From Pseudorhodobacter antarcticus (GTDB lineage: Bacteria > Pseudomonadota > Alphaproteobacteria > Rhodobacterales > Rhodobacteraceae), in assembly GCA_945860375.1 (NCBI GenBank), contig CAMAQR010000007.1:1-64000 (forward strand): a DNA stretch of 64,000 nt. Reading direction: 5' to 3'. Within the stretch, counting starts at the first letter, position 1. Every line of letters begins with the position of its first letter. Shown here piece by piece: positions 1 through 8,378 of the stretch. The notes beneath the pieces are model-generated. The model ran no database searches. It was given only the letters and a program-made list of their open reading frames with translations, and had not been told where the DNA came from. The position numbers and the translations under genes are program-made.

Positions 1-1
1 C

Positions 2-139
2 ATCAGCCAGACCGAACTCAACGATGTGGCGCGCCTGATGAACCAGCGCCCCAGAAAAACGCTCGGGTGGAAAACACCCGAAGAAGCCATGGCCCAGGAA
101 ATCGCGGCCTTCAGATCAAACGTTGCACTTGAAGCTTGA
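2..139 (+). CDS. IS30-family transposase, C-terminal end (partial)
   Basis: The window opens inside this frame, which reads 45 residues to a TGA. The stretch LNDVARLMNQRPRKTLGWKT matches the signature near the C-terminus of IS30-family DDE transposases, which reads roughly L..VA..LN.RPRK.L.W.TP.E. The catalytic DDE region lies off the left edge, so it cannot be judged whether the element is intact. No clear terminal inverted repeat was recognised in the roughly 350 bases that follow. It lies next to a broken integrase gene and a tRNA gene, which fits the end of a mobile island. Confidence 0.75.
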   Translation: MSQTELNDVARLMNQRPRKTLGWKTPEEAMAQEIAAFRSNVALEA

Positions 140-488
140 ATCCAAGCTCTGTCTTTCGAGGATTCTAATGGTGAATCCATGTGGTTAGACAGGTGGCATG
201 AGCAAGCCGTCACCTGCCCGCTATCGTACGACATCCCGACAGCCAAACCGCCGACATCCAAATCCGGGTCGCACTCATCAACCGCTTAAATGCCCTCGGA
301 ACAGCCCGAATCGTTCGCTTGCTCTTATGCCGAAGGGGAAATGGGCCATCATGCCTTAGGGGTGAGTTACGCAACAAAGCCCCGCGCATGCAGAAAGCAG
401 GGGTTCCCCAATGAACATGTTACGACTTTTAGCTCGCCTTAGTTTCCCCATCTGTGACTGAGACAAAAACTTCGACTTTCACGGCCCA
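140..488. other. Non-coding stretch between IS30 end and integrase
   Basis: No convincing gene is seen here. Base composition is lower in G/C than in the chromosome to the right. The IS30 right end should fall here if that element is complete, but no terminal repeat partner is visible inside the window. Confidence 0.4.
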
Positions 489-1594
489 TCAACCCAACGC
501 CTCGGCAATAGCAATCTTCTCTAGCCAAATCCGTTTCTGTTCCATCGTGAAACCAGCGCCATAACGCCTGCCAGCGCCCTGTACTGCACTCCAGCCGCCC
601 AGCGCATCAAGAAGTTCAATAGGGCACTCTACGGCCCGCAGGCGGTCTCTAAAGGCATGCCTTAGGCAATGAGCCGTCTTGCCTTCCGTTTGTTGTTTCA
701 GCCACTTGTTCAGGGTGTTGCCTGCATGTGTAGCCAAAATCTCACCGTCTCGAAGGTAAGTTGGAAAAAGCAGTTTATCTGCATGAGAGTTCAGCAGCCT
801 TTGCATCGCCGCTTGCGCATAGCCCACCAAAGGTAGATCGCGTTCAGACCCAGACGTTTTCAACCTCCTTGCGCTGTGGGCAATGATTTTGACGCTTCTT
901 GCATCTGAAGAAACATCAGACCTCCTCAGGCCAATGATCTCGGCAATCCTGCACCCTGTCTCACCAAGGATCGGAACAGCCCAGCGCAACGGCTTATCGG
1001 TAGCCAAACAAGCCTCGTACAGCGCCTGAACCCTTCTGTCTCAACAGGCTGTCGCCTGACCCTGTCTACACCTTCCTTGGGGATGAGAACGCGTGTGAAG
1101 GGGTTTCTGCCCTCGATTTCGTATTCTGCAAATGCATAATTGAACACAGCACTCAAGCAATTCAGACGCCGTCGTATTGAGGTGGTACGCATGCCGCGCT
1201 GATGTAAAGTCTGCACAAAGTTCCGTGCGTCCTGCCTGCCGTAGCCTTCAAGTGCCATATCCCCTGACATCTGAGCCAAGAGTAAGGCGCTGCTAATCGT
1301 TGGGTTCTCTTGGATGCCTCTGACCTCAACATACTCTGTAGCTATCGTGGTTAAGGTAGCCTGTTTGATTGTAGTCGCGGCCAGCAGTGCCTGAAGGTCA
1401 GTGGAAACCTCGATGTGGTCTTCTGCCCATATGTCGTTGAGGCGTCTGGTCAGCCGTTCTGCTTCTGCAAAGTCTTTGATTCGGACCCTGACCTGAGGAC
1501 CAAAAGCAGCAGCGGCATGTCTGGGAACGCGTCTGTTGTAGTACAGGTGACCATTGATCGTGGTCGTATGTCGTGTGGGTTCGTTTGTGTGCAT
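489..1594 (-). pseudogene. Tyrosine recombinase (phage/island integrase), frameshifted
   Basis: Two overlapping leftward frames together make one integrase of about 368 residues. The upstream part (from ATG 1594) carries the N-terminal arm (NGHLYYNRRVPRH, DUF6538-like) and the SAM-like core-binding domain. The downstream part (to 489) is the catalytic domain, with the first Arg in TGCRIAEIIGL, the H-x-x-R box in HCLRHAFRD, GGW, and a C-terminal RRYGAGF supplying the Tyr. The frames join if one base is restored near 1023-1029: reading on the minus strand, EGF(R) should continue as ALYEACLATDKPL but is out of register. This is either a true inactivating deletion or a sequence error. The gene points away from the 3' end of the neighbouring tRNA-Gly, the usual place for a tRNA-targeting integrase. 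The enzyme would catalyse site-specific integration and excision. Confidence 0.85.
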
Positions 1595-1648
1595 CGTAAG
1601 CCCTCAATAAGCCTAAGCCATTGAGAAATAACGAAAATATGAGCTTGA

Positions 1649-1674
1649 TGGAGCGGGCGGCGGGAATCGAACCC
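1649..1674 (-). other. Candidate attachment (att) core at tRNA-Gly 3' end
   Basis: Island integrases of the tyrosine family usually recombine at the 3' part of a tRNA gene (T arm to CCA). An integrase gene immediately outside this 3' end suggests that the T-arm/acceptor segment is the attachment core and that the island extends left beyond the window. A second copy of the core is not in the window, so this is inference from context. Confidence 0.4.
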
Positions 1675-1722
1675 GCGTCTTTAGCTTGGAAGGCTAAGGT
1701 CTTACCATTACACAACGCCCGC
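1649..1722 (-). tRNA. tRNA-Gly (anticodon TCC)
   Basis: On the minus strand the sequence folds as a cloverleaf. The acceptor stem GCGGGCG pairs with CGCCCGC. The anticodon stem TTAGC/GCTAA holds the loop CTTCCAA, giving anticodon TCC. The T arm is GCGGGTTCGATTCCCGC. The discriminator is T (complement of 1652) and the CCA end is encoded (complement of 1651-1649). It decodes GGA/GGG glycine codons. The broken integrase starts 54 bases past its 3' end. Confidence 0.95.
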
Positions 1723-1811
1723 TCTGACCCGTGCATAGCATTGCCTGCTGGCAGGCTCAACACCCTAGAGGAAATCTTTGGGGGCAGGGTGGCCCGCCCC
1801 CAAAGGTGAAC

Positions 1812-3317
1812 CTACTGTCCCAATATCTTGATGCGGCCTTCGACCATCGGCTTCACCTTGCCCATCTTTTCGACATGGGCCATCACGTCATTGGCCATCA
1901 GATTGCCGCCGCCCGCGTTGGTGACGACGCGGCCGCCGCCAAGGGTCGCAAAGCCATCGCCACCGCCTAGGATGTAGTCGTTGACCGCAACCTTGTAGAC
2001 GGTATCAGCAGCCAAAGGCGCACCCGCCACCATCACCTCGGACACGCGGGCACCCGCTTTGGCTGTCGGATCAAAGACAAAGGTCAGCCCCGACACCTGC
2101 ACGAACCGCCCGGCGCCCTTTTCATGCTGCGACACGGCGTTTTCCAGTGCCAACAGCACCTGTGATCCCGGCAGTTCGGTCATCACGGTCACGTTGCCGA
2201 AGGGCAGCTCGGTCAGGATATCACGCCGGGTCAGCTTGGCCCCCGCGTCATAGGTGCGGTCGCCGCGAATGCCGCCGCCGTTCATCAGCGCAATATCGGC
2301 CCCTGTCGCTGCCCGCATCGCATCGGCGATCAGGTTGCCCATGCTGGATTCCTCGGCCCGCACCACGTTGCGGCGGCTGTCCATCGCGGTTTCGGCCACG
2401 CCGATTTCGACATTCAGCGTTGCGTCCAGATCGGCGTTGAACTTGTCAACCATGGCCTGACTTTCCGGGTCGGGCGTCACCGAAGCCGTATCGATGAAAC
2501 GGAAATTCGGCACCCAGGAAATCGTGCGCTTGCCGTCATTTTCGCCAACCTCAACCATCAGATCAATCGGGGTCAGGAATTGCCCGTCGATCGAGGTTTC
2601 GACATAGGCCGTCACCCCATCATAAGCGGTGGCATAGGAATGGTCGTCGCCCGACAGGATCACGTCAAAGACATGCGATTTGATCAGGGCGCGGTCGTTT
2701 TCCATATTGGTCTGCACGACGCCAACGACAATGTCGGCCCCCGCCTCACGCGCGGCCTTGGCGGCCTCAATCGCCATGTCCACGGTCGGCCCAAACTTCA
2801 GCGATCCGGTCGACGACACCTCGGGCGAGGTGTCTTGTGCCACCGGGATCAACGCGACTTTCAGCCCGCCGATCTCTTTCACCACCACGCCGCCCAAGCC
2901 TTCAACCGGGGTGCCGTCATCCTTGGTGATGTTGATCGCGGCCCAAGGGTATTTCGAGGCCTTCAGCTTTTCGGCAAAATTTTCGGGGCCAAAGTCGAAC
3001 TCATGGTTGCCGGGTACGGCCAGATCGAAAGGCACAAGGTTGGTCAGATCAATCGTGTTCTGGCCCTTGTCGAACCCCGAAAGCAGTGACGGCGACAGCA
3101 TATCGCCATCGAACAGGTACAAAGTATTCGGGTTGGCCGCGCGCTCGGCCTTTGCCACCGCGTTCAGGCGGGCGAAACCGCCGCGGCCATCTTCCTCGGC
3201 AAAGTTGTAAACATCGCCCACGCCCAGCAAGGTCAGCTTGACGGTTTCGGCAGACAAGGGGGCCGCAGAAAGTGCGGCAAATATGGCAAGGGCAGACGCC
3301 CGGTTCAATCGAGTCAT
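1812..3317 (-). CDS. Periplasmic bifunctional metallophosphatase/5'-nucleotidase
   Basis: 501 residues, beginning with a Sec signal peptide (MTRLNRASALAIFAALSAAP...SAE). The N-terminal calcineurin-like metallophosphatase domain has a first metal-binding Asp in GVGDV, the FDGD box, GNHEFDFGP near residue 103, and a GDDHSY box where most relatives have GHxH. The C-terminal 5'-nucleotidase substrate domain shows LMNGGGIRGD, the LPFGN segment and YILGGGDGF. The family removes the 5' phosphate from nucleotides in the periplasm for scavenging. It stands alone, transcribed leftward; the next gene starts 154 bases away in the opposite direction. Exact substrate preference cannot be read from sequence. 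Confidence 0.92.
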   Translation of the reverse strand: MTRLNRASALAIFAALSAAPLSAETVKLTLLGVGDVYNFAEEDGRGGFARLNAVAKAERAANPNTLYLFDGDMLSPSLLSGFDKGQNTIDLTNLVPFDLAVPGNHEFDFGPENFAEKLKASKYPWAAINITKDDGTPVEGLGGVVVKEIGGLKVALIPVAQDTSPEVSSTGSLKFGPTVDMAIEAAKAAREAGADIVVGVVQTNMENDRALIKSHVFDVILSGDDHSYATAYDGVTAYVETSIDGQFLTPIDLMVEVGENDGKRTISWVPNFRFIDTASVTPDPESQAMVDKFNADLDATLNVEIGVAETAMDSRRNVVRAEESSMGNLIADAMRAATGADIALMNGGGIRGDRTYDAGAKLTRRDILTELPFGNVTVMTELPGSQVLLALENAVSQHEKGAGRFVQVSGLTFVFDPTAKAGARVSEVMVAGAPLAADTVYKVAVNDYILGGGDGFATLGGGRVVTNAGGGNLMANDVMAHVEKMGKVKPMVEGRIKILGQ

Positions 3318-3470
3318 GGGGAAATCCTCCGTGGTTTGTTATTGGCGCTGATGGTCTGCGTGACCTGCAGGCTTGTCAAAAGCTTTTGCAGGCTGTCGCG
3401 ACGGCATTATGACAGGATCGGCGGCGCTGCGCCCATTGACCGAAAGCTGCGTTCGGGGCATGACGCGGCT

Positions 3471-3809
3471 ATGGTGATCTACAAGATATTCCGCCGTCCC
3501 GAATGGGATGCCTTCAAATCCGCCGGGCAAAGCCTTGGCGCGCCGGTTGATCTGGCTGATGGCTTTGTGCATTTCTCGGCGGCGCCACAACTTGCCGAAA
3601 CCGCCGCCAGATATTTTGGCGCGGAAAGCGATCTGGTGCTGGTGGCTTTTGATGCAGACCGATTGGGTGACGCCCTGAAATGGGAGGTGTCGCGCGGCGG
3701 TGCGCTGTTCCCGCACCTGTATCGCGGGCTGGTTTTGGCCGATGTGGTTTGGGACAAATCGTTGCCCTTGGGGGCGACGGGTCATATTTTCCCGGAAGGT
3801 GTGTTTTGA
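3471..3809 (+). CDS. DUF952 family protein
   Basis: 112 residues from ATG 3471 ([13 protein letters not shown]). DUF952 members are small proteins with conserved patterns visible here: [12 protein letters not shown] near residue 35, and [15 protein letters not shown] near the end. Longer in-frame starts upstream (from 3336) add a tail with no family resemblance. The biochemical role of DUF952 is not established. The TGA stop at 3807-3809 overlaps the TTG start of pyrD by three bases, so the two genes are probably translationally coupled. Confidence 0.85.
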   Translation: MVIYKIFRRPEWDAFKSAGQSLGAPVDLADGFVHFSAAPQLAETAARYFGAESDLVLVAFDADRLGDALKWEVSRGGALFPHLYRGLVLADVVWDKSLPLGATGHIFPEGVF

Positions 3810-4867
3810 ACCTGATCGAACGCTTTGGCCTGAAGGCGCTGCACCGCATCGACCCGGAGCGGGCGCATGCGCTGTCGTTGCAGGCGCTGTCGCTGCGGCT
3901 GGTGCCTTTGCCCGGCGTGGTGACGTCGTCGCGTCTGGCGGTGCGTTTGGCGGGGATGGATTTGCCCAACCCGGTGGGGCTGGCTGCGGGCTATGACAAG
4001 AATGCAACTGCGGTCGGCCCACTGTCGCGCGCAGGTTTTGGCTTTATCGAGGTGGGGGCCGCAACGCCCCGCCCGCAACCCGGCAATCCGCAACCGCGCC
4101 TGTTCCGGCTGACCGAGGACCGTGCCGCCATCAACCGCTTTGGCTTCAACAACGAAGGCGCGGTGGCGATTGCGACGCGGCTGGCGATGCGCAAACCGGG
4201 GCCGGTTCCAGTGGGGTTGAACCTTGGGGCCAACAAGGACAGCACCGACCGCGCCGCTGACTTTGCCGCTGTTCTGGCGGTCTGCGGACCGCATGTCGAT
4301 TTTGCGACGGTGAATGTCAGCTCTCCCAACACCGAACGCCTGCGCGACTTGCAGGGACGTGCGGCGCTGTCGGCATTGCTGGCCGGGGTGATGGAAACCC
4401 GTGCCGCTTTGGCGCGCCCTATCCCGGTGTTCCTGAAAATTGCGCCCGATCTGAACGGCGATGAATTGGCCGAAATTGCCGAGGTGGCGCTGGCATCGGG
4501 TCTGTCGGGCATCATTGCGACCAATACAACCTTGTCGCGAGAAGGCTTGATAAGTGCAAACGCGGGCCAAATAGGAGGCCTTTCCGGCGCGCCATTGTTC
4601 GAAAAATCCACCCGCGTTTTGGCGCAACTGTCCAAACTGACCGAGGGGCGTTTGCCCTTGATCGGGGTGGGCGGCATTTCAACGCCGCAACAAGCCTATG
4701 AGAAACTGCGCGCGGGGGCCACGGCGGTGCAGTTTTACACCGCCATGGTCTATCAGGGCCTGTCGATGGCCGCCGGGATCGCACGCGGATTGGATCAGAT
4801 TCTGGCACAAGCTGGTCATGCCAATGCCTCCGAAGCCACAGGGACAGGCCGCGACGCCTGGCTTTGA
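3806..4867 (+). CDS. pyrD: Dihydroorotate dehydrogenase (quinone), class 2
   Basis: 353 residues. It oxidises dihydroorotate to orotate in pyrimidine synthesis, passing electrons to quinone at the inner membrane. The N-terminal amphipathic segment [20 protein letters not shown] is typical of membrane-associated class 2 enzymes. FMN/substrate motifs visible are [30 protein letters not shown] with the catalytic Ser, ATNTT and GVGGI. The start is taken as TTG at 3806, because GGAAGG lies six bases before it, it gives the normal family length, and no ATG is near. It overlaps the DUF952 stop in a TTGA arrangement. Confidence 0.93.
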   Translation: MNLIERFGLKALHRIDPERAHALSLQALSLRLVPLPGVVTSSRLAVRLAGMDLPNPVGLAAGYDKNATAVGPLSRAGFGFIEVGAATPRPQPGNPQPRLFRLTEDRAAINRFGFNNEGAVAIATRLAMRKPGPVPVGLNLGANKDSTDRAADFAAVLAVCGPHVDFATVNVSSPNTERLRDLQGRAALSALLAGVMETRAALARPIPVFLKIAPDLNGDELAEIAEVALASGLSGIIATNTTLSREGLISANAGQIGGLSGAPLFEKSTRVLAQLSKLTEGRLPLIGVGGISTPQQAYEKLRAGATAVQFYTAMVYQGLSMAAGIARGLDQILAQAGHANASEATGTGRDAWL

Positions 4868-5014
4868 TCTGCGGCTTGCCTGCCCCGACTACGCTTCAGT
4901 CGCATCCTTTGTGCCCAAATTTCTGCGGCTGAAAGCCCGAACCATCGACGTCGTGCCAGCCCCCCCTTTTCCCCAACCCGCAACAGCGCTACACCCTCTT
5001 TAACAAACGGGGGA

Positions 5015-6250
5015 ATGATGATGGAAGACGGATTGAACAGCTTTATGACCGGACCAGACGAACAGGGCCGCTTTGGCAAATTCGGTGGCCGCTTCGTGTC
5101 CGAAACCCTGATGCCGCTGATCCTTGATCTGGAAGAGCGTTATGAGTTTGCCAAGACCGACCCCACCTTCTGGGCGGAAATGGAGGATCTGTGGAAGCAT
5201 TACGTCGGCCGCCCCTCGCCGCTGTATTACGCTGACCGCCTGACCAAGCATCTGGGCGGCGCCAAGATCTACATGAAGCGCGACGAGCTGAACCACACTG
5301 GCGCGCACAAGATCAACAACGTGCTGGGCCAGATCATTCTGGCCCGGCGCATGGGCAAGACCCGGATCATCGCGGAAACCGGGGCAGGGCAGCACGGCGT
5401 TGCAACGGCCACTGTTTGCGCCAAGTTTGGCCTGCAATGCGTGGTCTACATGGGCGCGCATGACGTGGAACGCCAAGCCCCGAACGTGTTTCGCATGAAA
5501 CTGCTGGGGGCCGAGGTGATTCCGGTCACGTCGGGGCGTGGCACGCTGAAAGACGCGATGAACGATGCGCTGCGCGATTGGGTCACCAATGTGCGCGATA
5601 CTTTCTATTGCATCGGCACTGTGGCCGGACCGCATCCCTATCCGGCAATGGTGCGCGACTTCCAAAGCATCATCGGCAAGGAAGTGCGCTGGCAGTTGGC
5701 AGAACAAGAGGGGGTCGGCCGCTTGCCCGACACCCTCATCGCGGCCATTGGCGTCGGCTCGAATGCCATGGGACTGTTCTACCCCTTCCTTGATGATCCG
5801 TCGGTGAACATCATCGGGGTGGAGGCAGGCGGCAAAGGCGTCGATGAGCGCATGGAGCATTGCGCCAGCCTGACCGGCGGCCGCCCGGGTGTGTTGCACG
5901 GCAACCGCACTTATTTGCTGCAGGACAATGACGGCCAAATTCTGGAGGGCTTCTCGATTTCAGCGGGCCTCGATTATCCCGGCATTGGCCCGGAACATTC
6001 GTGGCTGCATGACATGGGCCGTGTGCACTACGTCTCGATCACCGATGCCGAGGCGCTGGAGGCGTTTCAGCTGTCGTGCAAGCTGGAAGGCATCATCCCG
6101 GCACTCGAACCCAGCCACGCGCTGGCGCATGTGATGAAGATCGCGCCAACCCTGCCTGCCGACCATATCATCGTGATGAACATGTGTGGGCGTGGCGACA
6201 AGGATATTTTCACCGTGGCCCGGCATCTGGGTGTGAAAATCTCTGGTTGA
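5015..6250 (+). CDS. trpB: Tryptophan synthase beta chain
   Basis: 411 residues. It condenses indole (from the alpha subunit) with serine to make tryptophan, using PLP. The PLP lysine lies in [20 protein letters not shown] and the phosphate-binding GVGSNAMG (a slight variant of GGGSNA) follow. The glutamate/serine-side residues in LEPSHALAH and NMCGRGDKD close the protein. Three ATG codons in a row (5015, 5018, 5021) make the exact start uncertain; GGGG lies just upstream. The trpF and trpA genes are not next to it in this window. A strong rho-independent terminator follows. Confidence 0.96.
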   Translation: MMMEDGLNSFMTGPDEQGRFGKFGGRFVSETLMPLILDLEERYEFAKTDPTFWAEMEDLWKHYVGRPSPLYYADRLTKHLGGAKIYMKRDELNHTGAHKINNVLGQIILARRMGKTRIIAETGAGQHGVATATVCAKFGLQCVVYMGAHDVERQAPNVFRMKLLGAEVIPVTSGRGTLKDAMNDALRDWVTNVRDTFYCIGTVAGPHPYPAMVRDFQSIIGKEVRWQLAEQEGVGRLPDTLIAAIGVGSNAMGLFYPFLDDPSVNIIGVEAGGKGVDERMEHCASLTGGRPGVLHGNRTYLLQDNDGQILEGFSISAGLDYPGIGPEHSWLHDMGRVHYVSITDAEALEAFQLSCKLEGIIPALEPSHALAHVMKIAPTLPADHIIVMNMCGRGDKDIFTVARHLGVKISG

Positions 6251-6273
6251 TAACAGCCCGTTTTCCAAAGCTT

Positions 6274-6306
6274 AAGGCGCGCGAACGAAAGTTTGCGCGC
6301 CTTTTT
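6274..6306 (+). terminator. Rho-independent terminator after trpB
   Basis: A perfect 9-bp stem, AAGGCGCGC (6274-6282) with GCGCGCCTT (6295-6303), encloses a 12-base loop and is followed by a T run. It lies 24 bases beyond the trpB stop. Confidence 0.9.
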
Positions 6307-6535
6307 GCTGCCACGGTTGGCCGTCGCAAACGTTTGGCGGATGGCCTGCAGTCAAGCTGTACTGCATCGTTCCCACAATTTGACCGGCGATTCCACGGGG
6401 TGTCGCCCTGCGACTCCTGACAGGTCAGAGGCTGTTGATGAGGATGGAGCAGGTGCACACGGTTGCGATAAAAGCTAACGAGTTCAATATGCGTGCGGGT
6501 GTTTCGGTACAACAAACGGCGGTGGCGAGCCCGAC

Positions 6536-6700
6536 ATGGTCAGGCGCGACATCCTGTTGGCCAGTCAGGACGCGGCGCGCGAATCGGTGGCGCATGATCC
6601 GGCTTCGGTGCCGAACCTGTGTGACAGCGCGGGACTGGGTCTTGACTTGCTGTGCGGTGCGAAAGCTCGGCAATCGGGCTGTCGAAAGGGCGGCAAATGA
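6536..6700 (+). CDS. Possible small protein upstream of LuxR-type gene
   Basis: A 54-residue frame from ATG 6536 (MVRRDILLASQDAARESVAH...) ends in a TGA that overlaps the next start in an ATGA arrangement at 6697-6700. No known family is recognised. Support is only the length, the alpha-helical look of the N-terminal half and the coupled overlap. It could equally be a degraded remnant of the membrane N-terminus that the related gene at 8379 still has. The 229 bases between the trpB terminator and this frame show no other gene. Confidence 0.3.
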   Translation: MVRRDILLASQDAARESVAHDPASVPNLCDSAGLGLDLLCGAKARQSGCRKGGK

Positions 6701-7008
6701 CCCGCGCCTCAGCCGCTTTCATGGGTATGCTGACCGCACGGTTCAAGGAAGGGGAACTGACTGCCGCCGAAATGGCTGTCGCGCTGTTTGCCATCAAGGG
6801 ACTGAACGTGCCGGAAATCGCGCAGCTGCGCGAAACCAGCGAAGGCACCGTCAAAGCACAGACGGCGGCGATCTATCGCAAATCTGGGGTGACGGGGCGA
6901 CCACAACTGCTGTCTCTGTTCATCGATGACATGATGGGGGGAAGTGCGGCTCAGCCGTTCGAATCATCCGAAAACTCAGGCCAAAGCAAGGCAAGGCTGC
7001 GGGCCTAA
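6697..7008 (+). CDS. LuxR-type helix-turn-helix protein (short)
   Basis: 103 residues from ATG 6697, with GAAAGGG six bases upstream. Nearly the whole protein is a LuxR C-terminal DNA-binding domain: LTAAEMAVALFAIKGLNVPE, then IAQLRETSEGTVKAQ and AIYRKSGVTGRPQLLSLFID. It is closely related to the C-terminal half of the protein at 8379-8915 but lacks that protein's two membrane segments. In-frame extension upstream meets a stop at 6643. It probably binds DNA and may control the PepSY-like genes that follow. It may be a trimmed duplicate of the longer regulator. Confidence 0.75.
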   Translation: MTRASAAFMGMLTARFKEGELTAAEMAVALFAIKGLNVPEIAQLRETSEGTVKAQTAAIYRKSGVTGRPQLLSLFIDDMMGGSAAQPFESSENSGQSKARLRA

Positions 7009-7320
7009 AGCGCCTGAAATCACGCGCCGGGCTTAAACTTTGCGCCTATAGGGCCGCGCGCCCCGGCAAGACGCCACCAAACCTGAAACATCAGGAACTT
7101 GCCAATCGGCCGACGGGTCGCTGTTTTCCCCCAAAATCACATAAACTCAGGTTTATGCGCCCAAACTGCGGGCATAAACCCCCTGTGTTAAACCTCAGGT
7201 CAATTTCGTTTTTTTGGGATCGGTCGCATTCCTTGTCTCGTCGCCGGTAGCGGCAAACGAAACAACGCAGATCAACCTCGGTGCCCAGACACGCCGATAT
7301 ATGAAAAAAGGGTTACGACC
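7009..7320 (+). promoter_or_regulatory. 312-base leader with inverted repeat
   Basis: No gene is visible here. Near the middle is a perfect 9-bp inverted repeat, GGTTTATGC (7150-7158) and GCATAAACC (7172-7180), with 13 bases between the arms. A related half, AAACCTCAGGT, follows at 7190-7200. The spacing suits an operator or a structured leader for the exported acidic protein at 7321. Assignment as a regulator site (for example for the neighbouring LuxR proteins) is inference. Confidence 0.4.
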
Positions 7321-7839
7321 ATGAAATTGAAAACCAAACTGATGATGTTCACCGCCGCGATGGCACTGTCCAGCACGATGGCTTTTGCCGCCGTCACCAG
7401 CAACGATATCCTGACCTCGTATCAGGCCGACGCCTACACCTTCATCGAGGTCAAAGAGAGCCCCACCCAGATCAAGGTTGAGGCGATCAAGGACGGTATC
7501 AAGGTTGAAGTGATTTACGACAAAGAGACCGGCGCCGTAATCCAGAGAGAATCCTACAATGTTTCGGGCGCAGAAGCCTCCCGGACTGGCGCCTTCGTGC
7601 GTCAGGTTGGCGAAGATTTTGACGACGACGGCATCGATGGCATTGACGACGACGGCATTGATGGCAGCGACGACGACAGCATTGATGGCAGCGACGACGA
7701 CGACAACGGCAGCGATGACGACGACAACGGCAGCGACGACGACGACAACGGCAGCGATGATGACGACAACGGCAGCGATGACGACGACAACGGCAGTGAT
7801 GATGACGACAACGGCAGCGATGACGACGACGACCACTGA
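7321..7839 (+). CDS. Exported PepSY-like protein with Asp-rich tandem-repeat tail
   Basis: 172 residues. A signal peptide (MKLKTKLMMFTAAMALSSTM AFA) precedes a PepSY-like domain at about residues 25-85 (TSYQADAYTFIEVKESPTQI, then DKETGAVIQRES). The last 70 residues are almost only Asp, Gly, Ser, Asn and Ile. They start with irregular DGIDGSDDD units and end in six exact NGSDDDD units. PepSY domains are usually small extracytoplasmic modules; the tail should be disordered and could bind divalent cations. The protein at 7944 has the same plan, and both sit between LuxR-type genes. The function is unknown. Confidence 0.8.
   Translation: MKLKTKLMMFTAAMALSSTMAFAAVTSNDILTSYQADAYTFIEVKESPTQIKVEAIKDGIKVEVIYDKETGAVIQRESYNVSGAEASRTGAFVRQVGEDFDDDGIDGIDDDGIDGSDDDSIDGSDDDDNGSDDDDNGSDDDDNGSDDDDNGSDDDDNGSDDDDNGSDDDDDH
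7705..7830 (+). repeat. 21-bp tandem repeat, six units, in coding sequence
   Basis: Six consecutive 21-base units start at 7705, 7726, 7747, 7768, 7789 and 7810, each coding for NGSDDDD. Units differ only at synonymous GAT/GAC positions. Imperfect units continue upstream to about 7624. Because the unit is a multiple of three, gain or loss of copies would change tail length without a frameshift. Confidence 0.95.
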
Positions 7840-7943
7840 GCCACGATTTTACCGAAACTGAATTGCTGCGCGCCCCGGTCTTGCCGGGGCGCCTGGCTTG
7901 GCCGATACTGTCAGGAACCGGGCCGTTCCATACGGGTGACAAG

Positions 7944-8339
7944 ATGAACCGACGCCACTTCATGACGGTGTTTTGCATCGCGGCAATAAGCGCCAGCGTG
8001 GCAGTTGCGGCGTCTTACGAGGACGCTGTGATCGCGCACTTGCGTGCGCAAGGTTACAATAAGATTGTTGTGGAAACCACCTTGCTGGGCCGCGTCAAGA
8101 TCAGTGCCGTCTTGAAAGGCGGGCGACGTGAAATCATCCTCAACCCCCGCACCGGCGAAGTGTTGCGCGATCTTTGGATCGGCCCGGATGGCGAAGTGTC
8201 GTCGCCGCAGATTGCCAGCGCCAATATGGGCAACCCTGGCGGCAACGGCACCATCAAAGACAAGGGCGGCGAAGACGAGACCGAAGATCCGGACGATAGC
8301 GAAGACCCAGACTCGGAGGACGACAGCGATGAAGATTGA
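7944..8339 (+). CDS. Exported PepSY-like protein with acidic tail
   Basis: 131 residues from ATG 7944. The signal peptide is MNRRHFMTVFCIAAISASVA. The mature part has the short PepSY-like core (YEDAVIAHLRAQGYNKIVVE, then GGRREIILNPRTGEVLRDLW). The last 25 residues are Glu/Asp rich (EDETEDPDDSEDPDSEDDSD). It resembles the upstream acidic protein in layout but has no exact repeat. It is followed after 39 bases by the membrane-anchored LuxR-type gene, so the three genes from 7321 to 8915 probably form one unit. The role is unknown; it is likely periplasmic or secreted. Confidence 0.78.
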   Translation: MNRRHFMTVFCIAAISASVAVAASYEDAVIAHLRAQGYNKIVVETTLLGRVKISAVLKGGRREIILNPRTGEVLRDLWIGPDGEVSSPQIASANMGNPGGNGTIKDKGGEDETEDPDDSEDPDSEDDSDED

Positions 8340-8378
8340 TCACCGGTCATATCGCCCCCTGAACAGGACTGTGCCACA

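Noticed and set aside
7705..7830. CRISPR-like array
   Set aside because: The units are contiguous 21-mers with no spacers and encode protein in frame.
7195..7836. Leftward frame of poly-Val/Ile over the Asp repeat
   Set aside because: It is the mirror of the GAC/GAT repeat of the exported acidic protein and has no plausible function.
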